Source: DQWO01 sp964478545 (GTDB taxonomy: Bacteria; Desulfobacterota; Anaeroferrophillalia; Anaeroferrophillales; Anaeroferrophillaceae). Taken from it: DNA of 64,000 nt. Each line of letters starts with the position of its first letter. The first letter of the stretch is position 1. The notes under the pieces were generated by a model. It ran no database searches. It was not told where the DNA came from and worked only from the letters and a program-made list of their open reading frames with translations. Location: contig CAYZIS010000007.1 of NCBI GenBank assembly GCA_964478545.1, positions 1 through 64,000 on the forward strand, read 5' to 3'. The translations under genes and the position numbers were made by a program. Of the stretch, positions 41,655-50,846 are shown one piece after another.

Positions 41655-42824
41655 TTATATCCCGGCTCCCTCCCTCAGGATGTTAGCCATGTCGGTTTTT
41701 TCCCAGGTGAATCCTGGTTCTGTCCGGCCAAAATGACCATAAGCTGCAGTTTGTAGATAGATGGGGTGTAAAAGATCAAGTTTTTCAATAATGGCTGCTG
41801 GTCGCAGATCAAAGTATTTTCTCACCAGTACAGATATTTTTTCCGAAGGAATTTTCCCGGTGCCGAAACAGTTGATCATCACACTGACCGGCTGGGCGAC
41901 TCCAATGGCATAGGCCAGCTGGACTTCGCATCGTTCAGCCAGCCCGGCAGCGACAATATTTTTGGCAATATAGCGGGCCATATAGGAGGCGCTGCGATCG
42001 ACTTTGGAGGGATCCTTGCCGGAAAAACAGCCTCCCCCATGACTTCCCTGTCCCCCATAGGTGTCGACGATAATCTTTCTTCCGGTCAGACCACAGTCTC
42101 CCATGGGGCCGCCGACAACAAAGCGTCCGGTAGGATTGATGAAAAATTTGGTTTTCTGGTCAATCATTTCAGCTGGCATGACCGGTTTAATAACCTGCTC
42201 AATGATGCTTTCCTTGAGGTCATTGTAAGCAATATCCGGGGTATGCTGGCTGGAAACCACCACCGTGTCAACACGTGTTGGTTTGTGGTCCACATATTCA
42301 ATAGTTACCTGGGATTTTCCATCGGGGCGGAGAAAAGGCAAATGTTCATTCTTGCGCTGCCTGGCCAGCTCCCTGGTCAACCGATGGGCATAGACAATCG
42401 GCATGGGCATTAATTCCTGGGTATCATTGCAGGCATAGCCGAACATCAAACCCTGGTCTCCAGCACCCTGGTCCTTGTAAAGACCTTCGCCGGCGGTGAC
42501 GCCAACGGAAATATCAGGAGATTGTTTGTCAATGCTGGTCAGCACGGCACAGGTTTCCCAGTCAAAGCCCATGGCTGAATCATGATAGCCAATTTCCTTG
42601 ATAGTCTGTCGGACTACAGCCGGGATGTCAACATAACAACTGGTGGTGATTTCGCCGGCAATGACTGCCATGCCGGTGGTCACCATAGTTTCACAGGCGA
42701 CCCGACCATGCGTGTCTTGTTCGATGATATTATCAAGGATGGCATCAGAAATCTGGTCGGCAATCTTATCAGGATGTCCTTCCGTGACTGATTCAGAGGT
42801 GAAGAGGTAGTCGTGCATACTCAT
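41655..42824 (-). CDS. metK: S-adenosylmethionine synthetase
   Basis: A 389-residue enzyme: FTSESVTEGHPDKIADQISD at the N-terminus, GAGDQGLMFGYACNDT for nucleotide binding, and CFSGKDPSKVDRSASYMARY (from GGGCFSGKDPSK) for the phosphate loop. It makes SAM from methionine and ATP, which supplies MiaB, HemW and the methyltransferase in this window. AAAGGAGAAG precedes the ATG. No SAM riboswitch was seen in the short region upstream. Confidence 0.97.
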   Translation of the reverse strand: MSMHDYLFTSESVTEGHPDKIADQISDAILDNIIEQDTHGRVACETMVTTGMAVIAGEITTSCYVDIPAVVRQTIKEIGYHDSAMGFDWETCAVLTSIDKQSPDISVGVTAGEGLYKDQGAGDQGLMFGYACNDTQELMPMPIVYAHRLTRELARQRKNEHLPFLRPDGKSQVTIEYVDHKPTRVDTVVVSSQHTPDIAYNDLKESIIEQVIKPVMPAEMIDQKTKFFINPTGRFVVGGPMGDCGLTGRKIIVDTYGGQGSHGGGCFSGKDPSKVDRSASYMARYIAKNIVAAGLAERCEVQLAYAIGVAQPVSVMINCFGTGKIPSEKISVLVRKYFDLRPAAIIEKLDLLHPIYLQTAAYGHFGRTEPGFTWEKTDMANILREGAGI

Positions 42825-42865
42825 AAAACTTCTCCTTTATCTATCTGTTTAGATTTGCAATATTT

Positions 42866-44662
42866 TTAATTGTTTTGCAGATTCATCAGCAGATCATCTG
42901 GAAATCGCTGACGCATTTGTTCAGCCACATACTCCTCCACTTCAGTGGCGACTTTGAAGGTCAAACACTTGGTGACAATTTCACGGGCTTCTTTATACGT
43001 ACTGTTTCGAATGATTTTCTTGATATAGGGAATAGAAAGAGGGTTCATGCTCAACTGATCCAGCCCGAGTCCCATCAATACCAGTGTGTATAATGGTTCG
43101 CCAGCCATTTCACCGCAGACGCTGACCGGAATACCATTGCCATGGGCGGCTTCGATGGTGTTCTGCAGCAATCTGAGAATGGAAGGGTGCAGGGGTTCAT
43201 AAAAACATGAAACATGCTCGTTAACTCGGTCAACGGCCAGGGTATATTGAATCAGATCATTGGTGCCAACACTGAAGTAGTCCACCTCAGGTGCCAGCAG
43301 ATCAGCGATGACTGCGGCGGAAGGTACTTCAATCATGATCCCGACGGGAATGTTTTCATCAAAAGGGATACCCTGGTGGCGCAGCTCCTCTTTAACCTCA
43401 GCCAGAATACCGATGGCCTGTCTTATATCACGAACTCCGGAGATCATCGGGAAGAGAATCTTAACCTTGCCATGATGACTGGCTCTGAGTATACCCCGCA
43501 GTTGCTGGCAAAAAATTGCCTTTTGCTCGAAACACAGGCGAATGCCTCGTAAACCCATGGCCGGATTAATGGTGTCTTCATGAAAATTATGACTGGAAAG
43601 CTTATCATAGCCGAGATCAAGGGTTCTGATGGTAATTTCCTGTCCTGAAGCATTCTGAAGAGCTCTTTTATAGGTCAGATAATGTTCTTCTTCGGAAGGA
43701 AGATCACTCCGGTTGAGATAAATGAACTCTGTGCGATATAACCCGACAGCTCCCGCCCCATGAGAAACTGCCGATTCTGCTTCTTCAGGGTTTTCAATAT
43801 TGGCTGCCAGTTCAATGGTATAGCCATCTTTGGTCAGTGGGGATAAGTGCCGGTTCTGGATCAGTTGCTGCTGAAAAAAACGATGTTTTTCTGCTTTTTC
43901 CCTATAGGTACGGATTTGTTCGGCGGTAGGGGAAACGATGATCCGGCCATCAATGGCATCAACGATCAGTTGATTGCCACCGTTAATCATTTCTGTGGCC
44001 CGCTCCAGCCCAACCACGGCAGGTATTTCCATTGAGCGGGCAATGATGGCCGTATGGGAAGTACGACCACCCAGGTCAGTAACAAAAGCTTTTACCTTGT
44101 TTAAATTCAACTGCATGGTATCGGCAGGTGAAAGATCATGGGCGATGAGAATGACATTTTTGCTTATTTTGTCGATGCTGTCATAGTCACTTTTCATCAA
44201 TTGGCGCAGAATCCGCTCCGCTACATGGGTTATATCGGCTTGTCGTTCCCTCATGTACGGATCATCCATGCGATTGAAAATCTTTTTGATTTTTTCCACA
44301 TTCAGACTGAGGGCCCATTCCGCGCTAATCTTTTTTTCCTGAATCAGCTTAACTGTATCATCAGTGAGCATTTTATCGTCCATCATCATCAGATGAACGT
44401 CAAACAGGTAAAGATGTTTTTGCTTGCCGTTGTTTTCGGCTGCGGTTTCAACTAACTTTTCGTGTCCATCAAGCAATTCCTGGCGGGCGGCGGCAATGGC
44501 ATGTAAATAGTGTTCTATCTCCGCCTGAACCTGCTCGCTGGGAATCTTTTCCATGACTGGCTTGAGCTTGGCCCGGTCCAGCAAAAAAGCCCTGCCGATG
44601 ACAACTCCGGGAGAAACGCCTATGCCCTGTAAAATACATTGATTGTTACCAGTTTTATTCAT
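42866..44662 (-). CDS. ptsI: PTS enzyme I (PEP-protein phosphotransferase)
   Basis: A 598-residue Enzyme I. The phosphohistidine motif is DLGGRTSHTAIIARSMEIP. The PEP-binding domain has GAGAVGLYRTEFIYLNR, RTLDLGYDKL, AMGLRGIRLCFEQK and FFSVGTNDLIQYTLAVDR, closed by SVCGEMAGEPLYT. It takes phosphate from PEP and passes it to HPr (45104-45376). It is the last gene in the PTS block; an inserted 252-bp element and a repeat separate it from HPr. AAGGAAAG precedes the ATG. Confidence 0.96.
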   Translation of the reverse strand: MNKTGNNQCILQGIGVSPGVVIGRAFLLDRAKLKPVMEKIPSEQVQAEIEHYLHAIAAARQELLDGHEKLVETAAENNGKQKHLYLFDVHLMMMDDKMLTDDTVKLIQEKKISAEWALSLNVEKIKKIFNRMDDPYMRERQADITHVAERILRQLMKSDYDSIDKISKNVILIAHDLSPADTMQLNLNKVKAFVTDLGGRTSHTAIIARSMEIPAVVGLERATEMINGGNQLIVDAIDGRIIVSPTAEQIRTYREKAEKHRFFQQQLIQNRHLSPLTKDGYTIELAANIENPEEAESAVSHGAGAVGLYRTEFIYLNRSDLPSEEEHYLTYKRALQNASGQEITIRTLDLGYDKLSSHNFHEDTINPAMGLRGIRLCFEQKAIFCQQLRGILRASHHGKVKILFPMISGVRDIRQAIGILAEVKEELRHQGIPFDENIPVGIMIEVPSAAVIADLLAPEVDYFSVGTNDLIQYTLAVDRVNEHVSCFYEPLHPSILRLLQNTIEAAHGNGIPVSVCGEMAGEPLYTLVLMGLGLDQLSMNPLSIPYIKKIIRNSTYKEAREIVTKCLTFKVATEVEEYVAEQMRQRFPDDLLMNLQNN

Positions 44663-44693
44663 GGTTTACACTTTCCTTAAATGTATTTTTTAG

Positions 44694-44945
44694 CAGTAGT
44701 GTCCGGTTAGGAACTTGCATATTGTCAACTGGAGCTGATTTCAGCGCTTTTTGGCGCTCGATAGTCTGCTTTTCCAACAGCTCATGGCGCTAAAATTGAC
44801 AAACTCGCCCTTTTGGGCTCAAACATATCAATTTTTACGCTCTATTCGCTGGGAAAAGTAACGAGCTATCCTCACGATGTCGCGCTTGAAACAGCACTGG
44901 TTAACAATATCACCCACTACGCAAAAAGCAGACCGGACAACGCTG
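44694..44945 (+). mobile_element. 252-bp non-autonomous element (family M1), copy 2
   Basis: Ends CAGTAGTGTCCGG and CCGGACAACGCTG form the terminal inverted repeats. Flanks ATTTTTTAG (44685-44693) and ATTTTTTAT (44946-44954) are a 9-bp duplication with one later change. It is the most diverged of the three copies, so probably the oldest. It separates ptsH from ptsI. Confidence 0.8.
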
Positions 44946-44960
44946 ATTTTTTATCTAAAG

Positions 44961-45094
44961 TGAGCGATCAGCTTTAGCTTTTGGCAGTTAGTTTAATGAT
45001 CACAGGGTAATTAGTATTATAAATTTTTTCCCGTTATATCTTGCTACTGTTTGACGTAAGGACCTGATTTTTCGAAGCTAAATGCTAATGGCTT
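44961..45094. repeat. Family D repeat, copy 1
   Basis: GAGCGATCAGCTTTAGCTTT at one side and GAAGCTAAATGCTAATGGCT at the other, with TTAATGATCACAGGGTAATT inside, align with 45421-45560 and 50847-50998. The ends are roughly inverted. It lies directly after the ptsH stop. Confidence 0.55.
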
Positions 45095-45103
45095 AACTTG
45101 GCA

Positions 45104-45376
45104 TTATCCTTCCAGCTCACCAAACCCATCAGCTATCAGCTTACCCAGTGCTGCCAATGCCTGCTCTTCGTCCGGGCCGTTTGTCTCCACCTGAATGGTG
45201 CTTCCCTGGGATGCCGCCAGCAGCAGCACTCCCATAATGCTTTTGCCGTTAACCCGAAGTTCATCTTTACCGATGTGGACGTCAGCCTCAAAGGAGTTGG
45301 TAGTTTTAACCAGGAGAGACGCCGCCCGGGCATGTAATCCCAGTTTATTGATGATGATAAATTCTTTTTTTAACAT
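45104..45376 (-). CDS. ptsH: PTS phosphocarrier protein HPr
   Basis: A 90-residue HPr. NKLGLHARAASLLVKTTNSF contains the phosphorylatable histidine (His16), and NGKSIMGVLLLAASQGS contains the regulatory serine (Ser47 region) that HPr kinase modifies. It carries phosphate from EI to the mannose-type EIIA encoded upstream. Presence of the Ser site together with hprK in the same block suggests Ser-phosphorylation control is in use. The ribosome site is weak. Confidence 0.95.
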   Translation of the reverse strand: MLKKEFIIINKLGLHARAASLLVKTTNSFEADVHIGKDELRVNGKSIMGVLLLAASQGSTIQVETNGPDEEQALAALGKLIADGFGELEG

Positions 45377-45420
45377 AATGTCATTTCATAGAAATGAGGT
45401 AATAAAAATTAGTGCCTGAA

Positions 45421-45560
45421 ATAAGCGGTTAACAGCTCTTTTAATGATTACAGAACATTCTGCTATTGCAACCTTTCATCCGTTGAGTATTGTTTCTTCT
45501 TAACGTAATACCTTGCTTTTGCAAAGCTAGATGCTAATGGCTGACAGCTAATCGCTCAAG
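45421..45560. repeat. Family D repeat, copy 2
   Basis: TAAGCGGTTAACAGCTCTTT and, at the other end, AAAGCTAGATGCTAATGGCT and GACAGCTAATCGCTCAAG, with TTAATGATTACAGAACATTC inside. It matches copies 1 and 3 and occupies most of the gap between the EIID gene and ptsH. Confidence 0.55.
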
Positions 45561-45597
45561 ACAGCCTCAATTCAGATAGTGATGTGTTCCTGAGCCG

Positions 45598-46353
45598 TTA
45601 ACAAAACTGAAACCAATGGTTTGCCATCATCGCTATAAATATTATCAGACTTGCACCCTGCAATGCCTGGAATATAGACATTCCCCGTTTTATCCTCCAG
45701 GCAAAGAGGCAAATAATACCGATGCTGAGTAACGAAAGAGGTTTAAAACAAGTGGGGACAGGAATCATCGTCCTTATGAGAAACGGAATGCAAAGAGCTA
45801 ATAATCCGGCGGTCAAATAGTTTATTATCACCTTTACTTTCGGTAGTTGCCAATGGTGGATGGTGTTAACCACATTCAGACCATGCCTGACCCCTTGGAT
45901 ATAAATCAGGTAGCGGATGCTCAGGTGAATGACATTGTAGCCGATTAACAGGCTGAAGGGTGCCCATAACCCGCCGCCGATAAAATAGATTAAGACAGCT
46001 AAAGATGCCATTGCCGGTTTGATTCCATTCCAGAAAAAAGCATCCCCAATCGCGCCGTAGAGAGAGTTCAGGTTTTTTCCCAGTAGCAGTCCGTATTCAC
46101 CCTGGCCACTTTTTTCCAGGTTAATATGTATTCCAAGTACTGCTGCCGCCATGATGGGATTGGTATTGAAAAAATCCAGGTAACTTTTTACTTTTTTTGT
46201 GAGCTTTTCCCGATCATTTCCATACAGTTGTTCCAACAGAGGATAGATGGCGTAGGCCAGTCCCATGTTTTGCATCCGGCTGAAATTCCAGGATGCCTGC
46301 CAGCAAAGGCTGCGCAAAAAAATTCGCTGCTCGAGGGGTATCTTAAAACTCAT
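45598..46353 (-). CDS. Mannose-family PTS component EIID
   Basis: A 251-residue EIID-family protein. SLCWQASWNFSRMQNMGLAY at the N-terminus, FNTNPIMAAAVLGIHINLEK and LNSLYGAIGDAFFWNGIKPA are the family marks. About three hydrophobic spans lie in the second half. With EIIC it forms the membrane part of a mannose/fructose/sorbose-type PTS. A 97-base gap with a family R hairpin separates it from the EIIC gene. Confidence 0.9.
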   Translation of the reverse strand: MSFKIPLEQRIFLRSLCWQASWNFSRMQNMGLAYAIYPLLEQLYGNDREKLTKKVKSYLDFFNTNPIMAAAVLGIHINLEKSGQGEYGLLLGKNLNSLYGAIGDAFFWNGIKPAMASLAVLIYFIGGGLWAPFSLLIGYNVIHLSIRYLIYIQGVRHGLNVVNTIHHWQLPKVKVIINYLTAGLLALCIPFLIRTMIPVPTCFKPLSLLSIGIICLFAWRIKRGMSIFQALQGASLIIFIAMMANHWFQFC

Positions 46354-46367
46354 GGCTAACCTGAATA

Positions 46368-46409
46368 GTTTCCATCCGGAAACTGGTTTTTCCGGATGAA
46401 CACTAAATA
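46368..46409. repeat. Family R hairpin upstream of the EIID gene
   Basis: TTTCCATCCGGAAACTGG followed by TTTTTCCGGATGAACACTAA is a single hairpin of the family R type. It lies within the EIIC-EIID spacer and could affect relative expression of the two. Confidence 0.6.
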
Positions 46410-46450
46410 ATTAATGCGTTCTCTTGGGTTTTTTCCCACTCTTCCAAGGG

Positions 46451-47164
46451 TCATGGTTGAAGTAAAAAACTGAAGCCCAAAGCCAGCAGCATAAAGAGTG
46501 TCAGAATATTTTTTTTATAGATTCCCGATAACAGGGCGGCAATGCCAACCAGAGGGAAAATTATCAGCAAGCCATTCATTATTCTTTGGATGTTTTCAGG
46601 AATTAATGAATGAAGATATGGTATTGCCAGCAATAATATGGTGCTACTGACCAATATGGCCACAAAGTTGCAAACCAGGAAATGTATCAATCCTTTTAAA
46701 TGCAGTGAAACTGCCTGACTAGGATTGCCGACGAGTAGGCGGGTCCCCATCTCCGTTAAAATTCTCTCGTTATATTCTCGTACTGTGATATCGATTTTCT
46801 TTCCCTGGGAGGCCAGGGGAATCATGGTTGCAAAAACCAGAAAAGTCAATGAACCAATACTGACTGGATCACTAACATCCAGGGAAGTGACAATAGTTGT
46901 GATAACTCCGCTGGCTACCGTGGCGAACAGGGTGTCATCGTTGGGGATGGCAGCGCCCACCGGCAGCTCGCTGATCCAGAGAAGTTCAATCAGCACCCCG
47001 ACAAGTAAACCGACGGTTGCATTGCCGCATAATAACCCAATAATCGGGGCAAGCACTATCGGCCGGGAGATCATTAATTGTCCCCAGGCAGTGCGGTCCA
47101 GGCTCAGCAATGTTCCGACTCCGGCAATTTTTAAGGCAGCGGTAAGAGATAAAAAAATATTCAT
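46451..47164 (-). CDS. Mannose-family PTS component EIIC
   Basis: A 237-residue membrane protein with about six or seven spans. SLDRTAWGQLMISRPIVLAP and GLLVGVLIELLWISELPVGA, then AIPNDDTLFATVASG are characteristic of EIIC of the mannose class. It forms the sugar channel with EIID. The sugar cannot be deduced. It follows the EIIB gene by 36 bases. Confidence 0.9.
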   Translation of the reverse strand: MNIFLSLTAALKIAGVGTLLSLDRTAWGQLMISRPIVLAPIIGLLCGNATVGLLVGVLIELLWISELPVGAAIPNDDTLFATVASGVITTIVTSLDVSDPVSIGSLTFLVFATMIPLASQGKKIDITVREYNERILTEMGTRLLVGNPSQAVSLHLKGLIHFLVCNFVAILVSSTILLLAIPYLHSLIPENIQRIMNGLLIIFPLVGIAALLSGIYKKNILTLFMLLALGFSFLLQP

Positions 47165-47200
47165 GGTGATTATTACCGGTTCCTGTGGCCAAATGGTTGA

Positions 47201-47704
47201 TTATGGTAGTATAAATTTTTTGTTGATTAAAGGGAAAATATCCTGAGGGGGAATTCGTGGTACTGGCTGAACAAAAATAGAAATACCCCGCTGACTGATA
47301 TCATCCAGTAAAGAAACTTCTTGACGATTAAGAGAAATTGAAGCTGAAATTTGAGTTTTTCCGCTTTGATAATGAACATTTCCCAGGTTCAGGCGGTTGA
47401 AAGGCAGCCCCAGTTTCACTGCCTGATCAGCGGCATCAATCGAAGAAACCAGCATCATGGTGCGAAATGCCGACTTGTGGCACAGGAAATCATTTTTCAA
47501 ATAATTGACGGCATCTGCCACGGTTTTAATCAGAACCTTTGCCATGGGAGGGGCAGACATCCTCATAATCTTTTTTTTAAATGGGTTATGGAAAACTTCA
47601 TCATCAGCTACGATAATCTGGTTGATGCTGAGATATGGTATCCAGGTTTCCACAATCTGGCCATGAATCAGGCGATCATCGACACGTACAAGCAGAGTTG
47701 TCAT
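47201..47704 (-). CDS. Mannose-family PTS component EIIB
   Basis: A 167-residue EIIB. LLVRVDDRLIHGQIVETWIP includes the active-site histidine (His14 in RLIHGQ), followed by NQIIVADDEVFHNPFKKKIM and RMSAPPMAKVLI, the usual continuation. It receives phosphate from EIIA and passes it to the sugar. The ATG overlaps the EIIA stop codon (47701-47704), so translation is coupled. Confidence 0.93.
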   Translation of the reverse strand: MTTLLVRVDDRLIHGQIVETWIPYLSINQIIVADDEVFHNPFKKKIMRMSAPPMAKVLIKTVADAVNYLKNDFLCHKSAFRTMMLVSSIDAADQAVKLGLPFNRLNLGNVHYQSGKTQISASISLNRQEVSLLDDISQRGISIFVQPVPRIPPQDIFPLINKKFILP

Positions 47705-48102
47705 TTTCCCAAAAACTCAATGGCTGAAAAAATATTTTTACGCCCATATTCAGTAATATAAGCTGTCAGTTCAGTTAAACTTTGTTTTTGTCGTTCTGTT
47801 GCCAGCTTTAAGATCATTGGTAGATTAACCCCTGAAATTATTTCTACTTTCTCCGGTTCAAAAAATGAAAGGCTGATATTGGAAGGTGTGCCGCCAAACA
47901 TGTCGGTAAGAATCATGACTTCAAGGCCTTTTTTCTTCATTTTATTGATGGCTGCTGCCAGGTTTTTTTTTACCTCTTCCACATCATCCTGTTGTGAAAT
48001 GCTGAAACTCTCCATTTCAGGTAATGGCCCAACTATCTGCTCGGCTGTTTCCTTCAGGTTTTTTGCCAGGGAGTGGTGGGTGACAATAATTATGCCGATC
48101 AT
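47701..48102 (-). CDS. Mannose-family PTS component EIIA
   Basis: A 133-residue EIIA of the mannose class. IIIVTHHSLAKNLKETAEQI carries the active histidine near residue 9, and ILTDMFGGTPSNISLSFF is the conserved second motif. In Desulfobacterota relatives this protein often sits next to rapZ and hprK even when a full sugar permease is missing; here EIIB, EIIC and EIID are all present. Its ATG overlaps the rapZ stop. Confidence 0.93.
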   Translation of the reverse strand: MIGIIIVTHHSLAKNLKETAEQIVGPLPEMESFSISQQDDVEEVKKNLAAAINKMKKKGLEVMILTDMFGGTPSNISLSFFEPEKVEIISGVNLPMILKLATERQKQSLTELTAYITEYGRKNIFSAIEFLGK

Positions 48103-48995
48103 TTTCCAGATGCTCCTTTTCCCAGGGGGATATCCCGGTGGACCAGTTGTAATTGGTATCCACTGGATTCAAGCTTTTGCTTCAGCATACAGCATATGCT
48201 GACCGACCGGTGTTGTCCGCCGGTGCAGCCGATGGCAATGGTCAGATAGGTCTTTCCTTCTGCCTGGTATTGGGGGATTAAAAAATGTAACAGGTTGCTG
48301 AAGTGATTAAGAAATGTTTGGCTGGGTTCCTGGCTCAGGACGAATTCCTGTACCTCCCGGTCAAGACCGTTTTTATCCCTCATCTCAGGGGTGAAGTAAG
48401 GATTGGGTAGGAATCGGACATCCATGACAATGTCGGCTTCCGGTGGAATTCCGTTGCGGAAACCAAAAGAGATGAGGGAAATAAATAATTTTTCAGGACC
48501 TGATTCAGGGGCAACAAGTTTGATGATCTGTTGTTTAAGCTGGTGTACAGTCAGATTGCTGCTGTCAACAATATGGGTGGCCAGAGCCCGGATCGGATAC
48601 AATAATTCCCGTTCTTCGGAAATTCCCTGAACAATGGATGTGGTTATTGCCAGTGGATGTTTTCTCCTGGTTTCGCTGAATCGTTTAATGAGCGTTTTAT
48701 CCTGGGCTTCGAGAAAGATAAGTTTCAACCGTTTATTCTTCTGCTGCAGAGCAGAAAAAACTTCTGGAAATAGTTTGGGGAATTCCCTTTCCCGGATATC
48801 CATAACCAGGGCAATTCCCCTTCTAGTTGGCGAAAATGTGCCTGACAGCTCAATGAACTTTGGCAAAAAAGTCATAGGCAGGTTATCAATGCAAAAGTAT
48901 CCCAAATCTTCCAGGACATTCAAAGCACAGCTTTTTCCGGCTCCTGAGAGTCCGGTCAGAATGATGACTGAGGAGATCTGAGCTTGCTGATTCAT
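48099..48995 (-). CDS. rapZ: RapZ, P-loop RNase adapter / nucleotide-binding protein
   Basis: A 298-residue protein with Walker A VIILTGLSGAGKSCALNVLE, then DLGYFCIDNLPMTFLPKFIE, the RRGIALVMDIRERE segment, and the C-terminal AIGCTGGQHRSVSICCML and LVHRDIPLGK. In E. coli RapZ senses glucosamine-6-phosphate and guides RNase E. In other bacteria the related protein is tied to cell-wall control and binds nucleotides. Its ATG overlaps the hprK stop codon, keeping the usual hprK-rapZ pairing. Confidence 0.95.
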   Translation of the reverse strand: MNQQAQISSVIILTGLSGAGKSCALNVLEDLGYFCIDNLPMTFLPKFIELSGTFSPTRRGIALVMDIREREFPKLFPEVFSALQQKNKRLKLIFLEAQDKTLIKRFSETRRKHPLAITTSIVQGISEERELLYPIRALATHIVDSSNLTVHQLKQQIIKLVAPESGPEKLFISLISFGFRNGIPPEADIVMDVRFLPNPYFTPEMRDKNGLDREVQEFVLSQEPSQTFLNHFSNLLHFLIPQYQAEGKTYLTIAIGCTGGQHRSVSICCMLKQKLESSGYQLQLVHRDIPLGKGASGK

Positions 48996-49933
48996 GACGA
49001 CTGTCGTTCCAGTTTTCTGTTGAGCTGTTCCAGAAGATCCTTGCCCGGCACTTTGCCCATTTTGGTCAGCATGTGGTTGCGGGCGGCAATTTCAATAATG
49101 GTGACCAGGTTGCGTCCGGGACTAACCGGCAAAATCTGCAGGGGTAAATAAACTCCCAGCAGAGTATGGGTTTTCTGCTCCAGGTTAAGTCGGTCACCAT
49201 TATCATATTGATCCCAGGGTATCAGCTTGATCACAAGGTCAATGCGTTTTTGTTCTCGAATGGCGGTAACCCCGAAAATATCTTCAATATTAATTAACCC
49301 CAGTCCCCTGATTTCCATATGATAATTTGCCGGTAAGTGGGCTGAGCCCACCAGGGTCATGGATGGGATATGGTGGACATGAATGACATCATCTGCCACC
49401 AGTCGATGGCCGCGCTGAATCAAGTCCAGGGCACATTCACTTTTTCCGATGCCGCTTTTTCCAATGAGCAGAATACCAACTCCGTGGACATCAAGTAATA
49501 CGCCGTGAATGGTTGTAGTTGGGGATAGATAGTCCTCCAGAAAACGGTTGATCCTGATGATAAATCTGGAAGTTTTATGTTGGGTCTGAAGGATGGGGAT
49601 GTGATGAATATTGCTTTGCGTCAGCAGTATGGGATGGGGTGCAAGGCCTGTCGTGATGATGAAACAGGCCACATCATGTTTGCAAAGTTTTGTCGCAATT
49701 TCCGCACAACTATTATTGTCCAGGGAGTGCAGGTAATCGGTTTCCGCCCTGCCGATCAGTTGGATACGTTCTTGATCCAGATATTTGGTGAATCCCGCGA
49801 ACGCCAGCCCATGTTTCTGTATCCGGTAGTGGGAAATAATCCGGTTGTATTCGGCTTCCGGGTTAAGCGGAACAAGTTGCAGATCATAGCTTTCTTCATT
49901 GTCCAGTAATTGGCTGATAGTTATATTTTTCAT
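48992..49933 (-). CDS. hprK: HPr kinase/phosphorylase
   Basis: A 313-residue protein. The N-terminal domain (about 1-130) is the HprK regulatory part (HYRIQKHGLAFAGFTKYLDQ). The C-terminal kinase domain has LLIGKSGIGKSECALDLIQR, GHRLVADDVIHVHH, and MEIRGLGLINIEDIFGVTAI, the family signature. It phosphorylates HPr on serine using ATP or pyrophosphate and removes it with phosphate. HPr here has the target serine. A 249-bp element lies just upstream. Confidence 0.95.
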   Translation of the reverse strand: MKNITISQLLDNEESYDLQLVPLNPEAEYNRIISHYRIQKHGLAFAGFTKYLDQERIQLIGRAETDYLHSLDNNSCAEIATKLCKHDVACFIITTGLAPHPILLTQSNIHHIPILQTQHKTSRFIIRINRFLEDYLSPTTTIHGVLLDVHGVGILLIGKSGIGKSECALDLIQRGHRLVADDVIHVHHIPSMTLVGSAHLPANYHMEIRGLGLINIEDIFGVTAIREQKRIDLVIKLIPWDQYDNGDRLNLEQKTHTLLGVYLPLQILPVSPGRNLVTIIEIAARNHMLTKMGKVPGKDLLEQLNRKLERQSS

Positions 49934-50029
49934 TCTTCAATCTTTGGACTAGCTTGAAAAATGGGCTTTTTGCTCGATTTTTTCAAGACAGCCTTTAGTT
50001 GCCGGCTACTGGATTATCCCTGGGAAATT

Positions 50030-50278
50030 CAGCAGTGTCCGGTTAGAAAGTTGCATACTGTCAACCGGAGCTGATTTCAGCGCTTTTTGGCGCTCGTTTG
50101 CCTGCTTTTCCAGCGGCTCATTGCGCTAAAGTTGCCAAACTCGCCCCGTAGGGCTCAAACATGGCAACTTTCACGTTCCAATCGCCGGGAAAAGCAACAT
50201 TATCTCACGATGTCGCGCTTGAAACAGCACCGGTTGCCGACATTGAACACGAAGCAAAAAGCTTTCCGGACAGTACTG
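50030..50278 (+). mobile_element. 249-bp non-autonomous element (family M1), copy 3
   Basis: Ends CAGCAGTGTCCGG and CCGGACAGTACTG. A perfect 9-bp duplication TGGGAAATT flanks it (50021-50029 and 50279-50287). The right duplication overlaps the ptsN stop codon (50286-50288), so the insertion landed at the very end of ptsN without altering it. It separates ptsN from hprK. Confidence 0.88.
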
Positions 50279-50285
50279 TGGGAAA

Positions 50286-50747
50286 TTACACTTGGTCATC
50301 TTTATTTTGAATTACCTGGAAAAGTTCGGCTGCATCTTTGGCCTCAGCCAACCGTTCTTGGAATTCGGGGTCTTTAAGCATTCGGGATATTTTTGCCAGG
50401 GCTTTAAGATGCAGGCCCGCAGAATCTTCCGGGGCAAGCAGTAAAAAAAAGAATTTTACCGGTTTGTCATCTATGGCGTCAAAAGGAATGCCTTCATGAC
50501 TGCGGGCAAACGCGGCAATCAGGGTATCAATTTTTTTTGTCTTTCCATGAGGAATAGCGATGTTGCCGCCGATACCGGTACTGCCAAGATCTTCCCTTTC
50601 TTTTAAGATGGTAAAAACTTCATCGGCCGGAATTTTGGGAAATTGCTGACTGACACAGTCAGCAAACTTTTTCAGGACCATGTTTTTATCTGAACAACCA
50701 AGATCACTGATGATCAGAAATTTACTAAGGTAGTCGGCGATTTTCAT
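50286..50747 (-). CDS. ptsN: Nitrogen PTS EIIA component PtsN
   Basis: A 153-residue EIIA-Ntr protein. GSTGIGGNIAIPHGKTKKID contains the phosphorylatable His67, followed by VKFFFLLLAPEDSAGLHLKA and LAKISRMLKDPEF. EIIA-Ntr is a regulatory phosphoprotein that links the PTS to potassium, nitrogen or carbon control. Its dedicated donor EI-Ntr/NPr is not in the window, so the HPr encoded here may phosphorylate it (inference). It lies between hpf and hprK as in related genomes. Confidence 0.94.
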   Translation of the reverse strand: MKIADYLSKFLIISDLGCSDKNMVLKKFADCVSQQFPKIPADEVFTILKEREDLGSTGIGGNIAIPHGKTKKIDTLIAAFARSHEGIPFDAIDDKPVKFFFLLLAPEDSAGLHLKALAKISRMLKDPEFQERLAEAKDAAELFQVIQNKDDQV

Positions 50748-50846
50748 GCAATTTATCCAATAAGTAAAGCTTATTGTCTGTCAGTCACTTTAGCAAAAGG
50801 GCAAAAAGGGTGGCAGCAAGTGGGCTTTTAATTGATACCTGAATTG

